Of a stretch of DNA of 64,000 bases, positions 56,721 through 64,000 are shown piece by piece. The translations under genes were made by a program, and so were the position numbers. Every line of letters starts with the position of its first letter. Within the stretch, counting starts at the first letter, position 1. Source of the stretch: Przewalskia tangutica (taxonomy: Eukaryota; Streptophyta; Magnoliopsida; Solanales; Solanaceae); contig CM056738.1 of NCBI GenBank assembly GCA_029844215.1, forward strand, positions 77,430,093 to 77,494,092, in the 5' to 3' direction. Below the pieces are notes generated by a model. The model did not search any database. It saw only the letters and a program-made list of their open reading frames with translations, and was not told the origin of the DNA.

Positions 56721-57153
56721 GTCTGATCTGTCTATTCAACATAATTTCTGAATTTGTCCAAAGAAATTGCACGAAGTCCCCTTCAAATGGGCTGGTCTTT
56801 AATTTTGTCCTTTACCAATCAAATTTATATCTAGTGGAGCATACATTTTTTAAGGATAAAAATGATGATATAATGATTTCGCGAGGAGAAAGAAGTCAGG
56901 TAAGACGAGGAAGAGATGTGGAAATTGGAAAAGGAACTTGCTATAACCTAAGGCAGAGTCATTGAGAGTAAATGTTGAGAAAAAGTTTGTTTAGTCAAAT
57001 GTACATAAATGTTCTTTACTTGATATGTGATAACGATAACTTAAAAAGGAAAAAATAAGAAGAAAAAACTAAGCATAATAATAACCTACTACATTCATAC
57101 AGTAGGTTAGTAAAATCGTTCATTTATTTTTCCAATTTATTATTTGGTTAGTT
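56721..57153. other. Intergenic DNA, nothing recognised
   Basis: AT-rich sequence after the copia element, without supported ORF or repeat boundary. It holds short self-complementary CCTACTACATTCATACAGTAGG at 57087-57108 (a minor hairpin). Confidence 0.4.
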
Positions 57154-57158
57154 CAATT

Positions 57159-57304
57159 TGTTAAGAGTTTCACATCGAATATGAAATGAAAACATAGACT
57201 CCTTATATGGACTTGAAACATAGACTCCTTATATGGACTTGAACAATCCTCGCCCTACAAGTTAGCTTTTGGGGTTGAGTTAGACTCAAGATTCATCCTT
57301 TACA
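57159..57304 (+). repeat. Small LTR element, 5' LTR
   Basis: TGTTAAGAGTTTCACATCGA...CATCCTTTACA, followed by the PBS. It matches 59154-59274 apart from the internal 24-bp duplication at about 57192-57240. Confidence 0.8.
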
Positions 57305-57397
57305 TGGTATTAGAGTTAATAATCCTTCCCGACCAAAAACCTAGTATTTGGCTGTCATTCCCGTTTTTTTTGGCACCAAACTGCCCTATACAGTCAG

Positions 57398-58366
57398 TAG
57401 GGCTATTCATTTTGGATATCCGATCAGATCCGAAATTTTGGATATCCGGAAATTTCGGATCGATAAAATTATGATCCGAATCCGATCTAAAAATTTCGGA
57501 TAACCGGATATTCGAAATTTTCATATTTTAATTTATCTTAAAATATTTTAAATCCTATTTTAATTTATCTGAAATACAGTGTGTCATCAACTTTACTAAC
57601 ATTTTATTTAAATCCTATTTTAATTTATCTTAAAATCCACACAAAGGTTGAAGTAGCAAAGAAAGATAATTATAGTCAACATAATATTATCGTTAATCAT
57701 CCACACGCATCAAGAATTTCTACTAAGTTATACGATATGAAAAGGATTTATTCATTATCTTAAAATATCATTGTTTATGTTGCCATGACATAACATCAAG
57801 CTCCTCCAATTACTACTTTTTTTAAGGAAAATTGATAGTGAAGACGTGGAGGAAATGAAGTTTTATTTCCATTTGAATCGATTGACTTCTAAAATTCCTT
57901 TATCTATTGTAATACTTAGTTGAAAGATTGCATCATTTACTTCGAATTCACTTCAATCTCCTTATCTACTGTAATACTTCAAGTAATTGTATAATTAGTA
58001 ACAATATTAAAGTTTGTCAGAAGAAGAACTTGATTTTTTCCCTTTATTTTTTGATGAAGGTATGGAAGAAACATAAGAATCAAACAAATGAAAACCGAAA
58101 ATCACAAACACAACCTAACTATTAGGGAAAATCAAAACAACAACAACAACATACCCAAGGAAAAATCAAAAGAAAATAAAAAAAAAAAATCAGATATTTC
58201 TGATATTTCGAATTATCCGAAAATAAAGAAATTGTGATCCATATCCGATCCAATTTTTTTTAGATATCCAATCCGAAATATCCGAAACTCAAAAAAGCGG
58301 ATCAGATATCTAATTTTTTGGATCGGATCGCGGATCTGATCGATCGGATTATTATGAACAACCCTA
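57398..58366. mobile_element. Non-autonomous hAT transposon
   Basis: Terminal inverted repeats TAGGGCTATTCAT (57398-57410) and ATGAACAACCCTA (58354-58366). Flanking 8-mers ACAGTCAG (57390-57397) and ACAGCCGG (58367-58374) match at six of eight positions, as expected for an aged hAT target duplication. Subterminal regions are rich in GGATATCCGA / TTTCGGATCGG in both orientations (57417-57530 and 58190-58350), making long inverted arms. No transposase ORF. Confidence 0.75.
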
Positions 58367-58485
58367 ACAGCCGGTATACATCTGATATACGATGATATAC
58401 TGATGCCCAACCCTTATATTCTACTAACAGTCTTGTATACACCCGATATATCAGAGTCAGGTCAATTCCAATTCTTTGTTCACTT

Positions 58486-58900
58486 ACAACTAGAATCCCT
58501 TTTTTTTCGATCCAGTTCCTCCACCAACGCGAACCCCAATTAGATTTAGTCATGCTACACTTTTTAGTTATTGGGAGAACCCAATTACTCTCTTTCGGAT
58601 TCAAGAAACAACTTTTATAGATTTTTTTTCCTTTGGGAAGATACAGGAGCGAAACAATCAACCTATTGATATTGGAAGACCCAACGAATTCTTCCAATGT
58701 ATCATTTCTGTGTCCAATGGAATTCATAAATATAGGAAGAAGTCCTATCAAATAGAGATTTTTTCTTTCGACCATATTTCGATTGTTAATACGATATATA
58801 AGGACCGCTACTACAAAGAGTATTACACTATTGATCGTGAAATATTGATTGCTTGTTGAACCCTATGAATTGCGTGAAAGTAAGATACTCCAAATTCGGA
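58486..58900 (-). pseudogene. ycf2: Plastid ycf2 fragment (N-terminal region)
   Basis: On the minus strand from about 58900 the frame reads RIWSILLSRNS, a stop, then FTINSVILFVVAVLIYRI, NNRNMVERKNLYLIGLLP, NSIGHRNDTLEEFVGSSN, LIVSLLYLPKGKK, CFLNPKES and NWGSRWWRNWI. These are collinear with the N-terminal part of chloroplast Ycf2 as I remember it (roughly residues 55-190 of about 2280). It is a nuclear copy of plastid DNA with one early stop and several replacements. It lies inside the small LTR element, downstream of the hAT insertion. Beyond 58900 and below 58486 the similarity ends abruptly. Confidence 0.85.
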
Positions 58901-59153
58901 GACATTGCTCACCTCTGGACCCTGTCGATACACATCCTTGAGTCTTTCCTTAACAACAGTCGCTGCTGATAGCACTCAACTGCTATCGTCATGTACATGA
59001 TACAACAAGAAGAGAATTAGCATAAATCGAAAGGTTAAGGGCCTTGCCTTTTTAAATAAAAGGCTCTGCATTCGATTCTGACAACGGGTAAAGTTTGGGC
59101 CCCCAAATTATACTATCCACGCTCAAGTTAACAAGATCTCGGCGTGTGGGGGA

Positions 59154-59274
59154 GTGTTAAGAGTCTCACATCATATATGAAATGAGAACATGGACTCCTT
59201 ATATAGACTTGGACAATCTTCACCCTACAAGCTAGTTTTTGAGGTTGAGTTATGCTCAAGATCCATTCTTTACA
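59154..59274 (+). repeat. Small LTR element, 3' LTR
   Basis: TGTTAAGAGTCTCACATCAT...CATTCTTTACA, preceded by the G-rich PPT and followed by the TSD CAATT. Confidence 0.8.
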
Positions 59275-59279
59275 CAATT

Positions 59280-59568
59280 ACCTCGCCTATGGGTTATGGT
59301 AGCCCATTGATTGATTAGTTGGATTTTCACCTTGTTAATTAACTTTTTATGTTGTAATCTCACCCTCATTTCCCTTCCTCAACCCTGTTAAAAAGAAAAG
59401 AAAAAGGAAAAAGAAAATGTCGATTATAGTGCATGATTTTTCCTTCCTTCTAGTTTTGATCCTAGTGCTAGTTATCTAATCATCCAATTTGCTGGGGTTG
59501 AGTTACTTTTCACTGTAAGGAAATTTGGTTCTCATTTTATACTAATGACGACCTTAAAACATTCTGAA
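59280..59568. other. Intergenic DNA, nothing recognised
   Basis: No ORF or repeat seen. The last eight bases, ATTCTGAA (59561-59568), are the target duplication of the next element. Confidence 0.4.
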
Positions 59569-60655
59569 TAGGGGTGACAATGGGGCGGGGCAGGTTAGGG
59601 CTTAACAAGACAGAGCAGGGGAGTACTTAAACAGGGCGAGGCATGACACATTTTCAGAAAATTATAATAGGACAAGGCAGATAATAGGGCAAAACAAAGA
59701 AAATATATTTCTAGTTTCATATAATTAAAATTTTAATTAAAAGTGAATGACACATTTATTCTTTAACCCCACCACTTATTGACATATTTAAAACGGATAA
59801 AGAAAAAAAATTATGATTAATTAATCGTTAGCATAAAACAAATCAAAAGGGATTTCATTATGAAATGTGAAGAGATTGAGGGTCTGTTTTTTAGTAGTAT
59901 GAATATCAAATAGGAGTCACTACAGTGCCTTTTTTGACCAAGGGTCATCATTTTTCGGTGGTCTGCACATTTACCTATTGTGCTTATGTGATAGTCACTC
60001 GATTTTTCCGGCAACACTCGTCGTTTTGCTATGATAGTTTGAAAAAGAAAAGTCAAAGTTTACATGAATAGAGATAAAAGTAATGACAATGGCATGTAAA
60101 TATCGTACAATTGATGCATATCTTTTCTTGTTTTTTTCTTTCAGATCTGCCATTGTTTCTAGATTTGCAATTGATAAAGTTTTAGATCAGTAGTCAATGT
60201 ATAACTATTAAATATTCGATGTATAATTGATGTATAATCAGTTTATCCTCATTGTATAATATTTATACATAAATTATATACTGATTATACATAGATTATA
60301 TTAAATTTTAATGTTTAATCAATGTATAAACAGTGTATTATATCAGTAGTCAATGTACAACTATTGAATATTCAATATATATCAGTTTATCCTCATCTTA
60401 TAATGTTTATACATAGACTATATACTGATTATACACCAATTATATATTAAGTTTTAATTTTTAATCAATATATAAACAGTGAATTTTATGTTGAAAAGTG
60501 AAAATAAAGAAAACATAAAAGATAACATAAATGGGGTCGGACAGGGCAGGGTAGGATATTTTTTTGGACAAAGATAAACGGGACAGGGCATGGCGGGTCA
60601 AAATTTTAGTAGGTCAAAGTTTGTCCCATCCTAATCCGCCCTATTGCCATCCCTA
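59569..60655. mobile_element. Non-autonomous hAT transposon with perfect 8-bp TSD
   Basis: Ends TAGGGGTGACAATGGGGCGG (left) and, inverted, TAGGGATGGCAATAGGGCGG (right, complement of 60636-60655). An exact 8-bp direct repeat ATTCTGAA lies at 59561-59568 and 60656-60663. The G-rich termini (GGGGCGGGGCAGG; GGGACAGGGCATGGCGGG) flank an AT-rich core. The minus-strand frame 59817-60056 has no transposase feature. The size, 1087 bp, is large for a MITE. Confidence 0.88.
60185..60485. repeat. Internal tandem duplication of about 150 bp in the second hAT element
   Basis: ATCAGTAGTCAATGTATAAC starts at about 60187 and recurs as ATCAGTAGTCAATGTACAAC at about 60342. Each copy continues with CAGTTTATCCTCAT, a TTTATACATA block and a TCAATxTATAAACAGTG end. 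Confidence 0.7.
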
Positions 60656-60663
60656 ATTCTGAA

Positions 60664-61600
60664 ACACCGACATTGGCTAATTTTCTATTTACTTATGTCT
60701 AAAGTGAACTTTTATTTAGTCATTTAGCTTGTTGGCCAAAAAGCTTAAACTACATAACAATATTTTATGTTTATATTTCAAATTAAACTAATTAACAAAG
60801 TGGTACAATATGGATAGCGAAAGAAACAACAAGAAATTAAAGATAAAAGGTATACACAAGAGTTGACATCAAAAGCAAAAACTATATTAAAGCTTAAGAT
60901 CTCAATTGAATTAACCAAAATCAAACACCTAAATCTATTAGAAAGATCTCGAGGGAATTAAATTCCCAAGCAACTCACCTTTTCAAACAAGTTTCAATCA
61001 ATAGATTCAACAAGCACTCAACTCTCACAAGGAGTATAGATCAATATTCAACATGAACTAAGGAATGAAATGACCTAAGCTCTAGCTATTTATAGTTTAG
61101 GCTAGATTATTACAAAGAATATCCAAAATTAACACTTCTCATTTTGCGAAAATGACCAATTCTGGCCCGCTGTCACCACTTGTATCTCCATCTGCGAGCA
61201 ACATGTCACGCCCGTGATTCACATGTTGCGTCGGCGAGCCACATGCTGTATCAACTTGTCCTTCCTTCTCCCTACTCCAAGTACTCTTCCAAGTGAAGTC
61301 TTGTCCTTTCATTTTAGCACGCTCTCGAGCTTCAAGTCTTCATTCCAAGCACCCCCTAAGCCTCCGGAATAGTGATTTGATGAAAGTCCATGAACTCCCC
61401 AACTAGGCTTTATGTGCGAGTTCTTGATGAAGCTCGGCTTGCATCACAAAAAGTATTCAATATTCAAACTAATGTACATATTTTTCTCAATCAAGTCTAA
61501 GACGTAAATTATAAATTATGAAGGAATTAATACCATAGAAAATTAGCGATTTTTACTCTACGTTACAAGTCCTACTCCGAGGAGGCGAAAATCACATAGG
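60664..61600. other. Intergenic or decayed repeat sequence, no gene seen
   Basis: No supported ORF. The second half (61140-61600) has the feel of a decayed Ty3/gypsy 5' region leading to the gag remnant, but no LTR, PBS or TSD could be identified. Confidence 0.4.
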
Positions 61601-61639
61601 GGGTGCTGTGAACCTCGCCCCCGTGTCACATAAACTCAA

Positions 61640-62190
61640 AATTTCAGAGTCGATGCCCTACCACGGGGCTCAAAATTCTAAGGAAGTGTAAAACTTCGTC
61701 TTCGACATCAAACAGTACTTCGATACCGTGGGGTGCTGGAAGAAGCAACGAAGATAGCAATTGCTGCCATATATCTTCAAAGTGATGCTAAACTCTGGTG
61801 GTGAGTGAAAGATGAAGCCATCTATGTGGGTTCAGATACTCTTGAGACATGGGGAGACACGAAGGCATCCATATGTTTATAGCTCTTCCCCGAAAATGTA
61901 GGGTAATGCCCGGAGAAAGCTCCAAAAGCTCCGCCAGATCAAGTCGGTGTGAAATTATGTGCGCGAATTCTACGCATTCATGCTGAACATTCGGGACATG
62001 GGTGACAAAAACAAACTTTTCACATTCATGAAAGGTTTGAAACCTTATGCCCGCGTGGAGTTGCAAAGATAGAGAGTGAATACTTTACCGAAAGCTATCC
62101 GGGGTGCGGAATGCCTTGGGGACTACCAAGTGGAAGCTCGGAAGGACAAGCCTCAACTGCCAGTCCGAATGGGGAACAAGTAGTCAAACT
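61640..62190 (+). pseudogene. Decayed Ty3/gypsy gag
   Basis: Scattered over the three plus-strand frames are blocks typical of plant gypsy gag: IATIYLQSDAKLWW (about 61758-61800), GSDTLETWGD (61833-61862), ARRKLQKLRQIKS (61910-61950), YVREFYAFMLNIRDMGDKNKLFTFMKGLKPYARVEL (61958-62065, one frame) and KAIRGAECLGDYQVE (62090-62135). Stops and shifts separate them. The minus-strand frame 61788-62066 is a shadow. No LTRs or pol were found nearby. Confidence 0.75.
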
Positions 62191-62610
62191 TTCAAGTAAG
62201 CACACAATCTTTTGTATTGGTGTCTCTCCCCTTCAACACAATGTTGTCTTACTATAATAGCTTTCATTACTGCAATGAAGCTTTTTTCATTCTCATTCTT
62301 GTTTTTGTTCTCTCAATTATGTTTTACATTGATTCCTAACGTACGGAGGGTGCCCAGTTGGCGATAGCAACCAGTTAACCACACAGATATCGATTGCCTT
62401 CAATTATGCGTTTGAACATAAATTTCAAATAGTAACTGAAATAAATAATTTGGGTGAAGTTTGATTCGAAGAGTGATCATATAATTATTCTTCCAACCAC
62501 ATAACTTGTTTATCAAAAAACTTTAAACTACAAAACAATCTTTTAGATTTATATTTCAGATTAAACTAATCGACATTCAAACTACGTAGAAATTATTAGA
62601 TTACATATTT
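62191..62610. other. Intergenic DNA, nothing recognised
   Basis: AT-rich sequence between the gag remnant and the copia LTR. No ORF, no repeat boundary seen. Confidence 0.4.
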
Positions 62611-62885
62611 TGCAGAGTAATATGTGTTCGTGTGGTAAGGAAACAGAAAAGGAAGAAGAAGAATTTGAGAGGGAAACGAGAGCAGTTCGAGAGAACATAG
62701 GAAATGATTTCAGTAGTGAAGAATAATGTCGGTTGTCTTACAAAATATCTATCTACACATATATATATAGATATTTACAAATATGAAAGAGTAAAAAGTC
62801 TATTCTACCATTTGTACAAAAGACTAATCTATCCTTGGCTCCTAAACTGCCATTAACTAACTAATTGTCATTAGCAAATACTTCA
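62611..62885 (-). repeat. 3' LTR of a second minus-strand copia element
   Basis: On the plus strand TGCAGAGTAATATG...AATACTTCA (275 bp); on the minus strand it starts TGAAGTATTTG. The adjoining complement of 62886-62905 is a purine-rich PPT (TTACGGGAGGATG). A TATATATATAGATA stretch at 62760-62773 is the likely promoter area. The paired 5' LTR is beyond the right edge, so no TSD can be tested (left flank ATTTT, 62606-62610). Confidence 0.8.
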
Positions 62886-64000
62886 CATCCTCCCGTAAGC
62901 TAGGAGGTATGAAAATGTTTTTCATTTCTAGCTTGGACAAAAGATGAGTATGGTGCACAATGGTGAGAGCTTTGGTGAGTAAATCTATTGGTTGCTCAGC
63001 TGAAGTCAACTAGGAAATCTGCACAAGACCTTCCTTGATCTTCTCCCGGATGAAATCACAATCTATGTCAATGTGTTTGGTGCGCTCATGGAATACGGGG
63101 TTAGCTGCAATCTGAATTGCAGATTTGCTATCAGAGAACATAGATATAGGTGATGGAATGGAAATTACCAGTTCCTGAAACAGAGGATGAATCCGCGCGG
63201 TTTGACGGCTCGCAATGATGATCTATACTCGACTTGGTGAACCACGAAAATGATGGAACAACTGCTTGGATCTCCATGAGACTGGTGACTTCCCAAATAC
63301 CCCTAAGAAACCAGTAACCGACTTTCTAGTATTCACACAAGAACCCCAATCAGCATCACAATATACTTGAACTTCAGATGTACTGGAACTGCTGAGAAAG
63401 ACACCCGACCCTGGAGCACTCTTGAGATATTTAACGATCATGAACCGACCTCGGTGATAAGTTTGGGTTGTTGCATAGGTAGCTCGAATCTTTGGGCGAG
63501 AAAAGGATATATCAGGTCTGGTGTTTGCGAGATACAACAGTCGACCAATGAGTCTTCTATATTGGCTGGGATCAGATAATACATAATCAGATGAACCTGC
63601 GCATTCTTTTGAGGGAGACTGAGATGCTATCAGGTTGTCGAGGGCAACTTTTGTAAGTTTCTGATTCAATTTCATTGGAGATTATACAGGTTTGGCACCT
63701 GACAACCCAAGATCAGAAATGAGTTCTAAAGTGTACTTCCTTTGATGCATAATGATCCCTTGAGAATTCCTTGCAAATTCGATTCCAATGAAGTATTTTA
63801 GTTCCCCAAGATCTTTGATTTTGAAAGCAGTTTGTAAAGCCAGTTTGGTAGACAAAATCAGCATCTGATCATTTCCTATAATCGGCAAGTCATCAACATA
63901 AATGAGAACCACCACTATTTTATTAGTTTGTTGTTTAGTAAAGAGAGAATTGTCCAACTGACTCTGATGAAAACCAGATTTGAGAAAAATTGTGGTCAAT
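62886..64000 (-). pseudogene. Copia RT and RNase H, running off the right edge
   Basis: Frame 63999-63682 has FLKSGFHQSQLDNSLF and the RT catalytic block VVVLIYVDDLPIIGND (YVDD), then LGELKYFIGIEFARNSQGI. Frame 63675-63223 has YRRLIGRLLYLANTRPDISFS and the RNase H motifs VQVYCDADWGSCVNTRKSVTGF and SPVSWRSKQ. Further down, in shifted frames, are VFHERTKHIDIDCDFIREK and LVQIS (63000-63110). Canonical DADWA is DADWG here. Two or more frameshifts and the stop at 63682 make it non-functional. It differs clearly from the other two copia elements of the window. Confidence 0.88.

Larger units (their letters stand above)
57159..59274 (+). mobile_element. Small LTR retroelement (TRIM-like) carrying a plastid ycf2 fragment
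   Basis: Direct terminal repeats are 57159-57304 (146 bp) and 59154-59274 (121 bp), both TGTTAAGAGT...TTTACA, flanked by perfect TSD CAATT (57154-57158 and 59275-59279). The PBS TGGTATTAGAG (57305-57315) directly follows the left repeat, and the PPT GTGTGGGGGAG (59143-59153) precedes the right one. Without the hAT insertion (57398-58366) it is about 1.14 kb, with an internal region of about 870 bp, nearly half of which is ycf2-like. No retroviral gene is present. The left LTR has a 24-bp tandem duplication (ACATAGACTCCTTATATGG twice), explaining the length difference. Confidence 0.8.

Noticed and set aside
58302..58775. Intact minus-strand coding gene
   Set aside because: The first two thirds are ycf2 with an upstream stop, and the rest runs into hAT sequence; it is a plastid-derived fragment.

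Overview
This is plant nuclear DNA from a repeat-rich, probably heterochromatic region. It is almost entirely retrotransposons of plant-specific lineages: Ty1/copia, Athila-like and chromovirus Ty3/gypsy, and a solo LTR of Ogre/Tat type. The rest is hAT and CACTA DNA transposon remnants and a plastid ycf2 fragment. I see no bacterial genes, rRNA, tRNA or CRISPR. The foldback MITE near 7.3-7.8 kb and the Ogre-type LTR resemble repeats I associate with Solanaceae, so a solanaceous species is a guess rather than a demonstration.

Layout. 1-7990 is the left flank. It holds a truncated copia pol fragment, two probable exons of one unrecognised minus-strand host gene (exon 1 at 5283-5384, exon 2 at 1069-1149) with a 3.2-kb solo LTR (TSD ATAAC) in the intron between them, a CACTA transposon end just upstream of that gene, and a foldback MITE. 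7991-56715 is one minus-strand copia element expanded to 48.7 kb by nested insertions. Two Athila-like elements sit in it: A1 (8136-26728, TSD ATTGG) in its 3' LTR and A2 (28097-53305, TSD CTGAC/CTGTC) in its RT. A1 is split by a chromovirus (13670-24015, TSD ACCAC/ACCGC). A2 is split by a solo LTR of the A1 family (33211-34445, TSD CACAT), a large-LTR element with almost no internal region (35530-43576, TSD ACATG), and a minus-strand gag-only chromovirus relative (45546-53212, TSD ACTAA). 56716-64000 is the right flank. It holds a small LTR element (57159-59274, TSD CAATT) that carries a ycf2 fragment and a hAT insertion, a second hAT element (59569-60655, TSD ATTCTGAA), a decayed gypsy gag, and the 3' part of another copia element running off the right edge.

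The nesting model checks arithmetically. Removing each insertion plus one TSD copy leaves a 4.9-kb copia element, and leaves A1 and A2 at 8242 and 8245 bp. Equal native sizes for two diverged Athila-like elements, both with gag-protease and a second ORF but no RT, RNase H or integrase, point to a real non-autonomous family architecture rather than two independent deletions.

Caution on base quality. Several stretches, most strongly 15.4-21.1 kb and 50.2-51 kb, show CAG/CTG collapsed to CG relative to the paired LTR or a relative. This looks like a consensus error at CHG sites and probably creates many of the frameshifts. No intact autonomous element and no complete host gene is present in the window.
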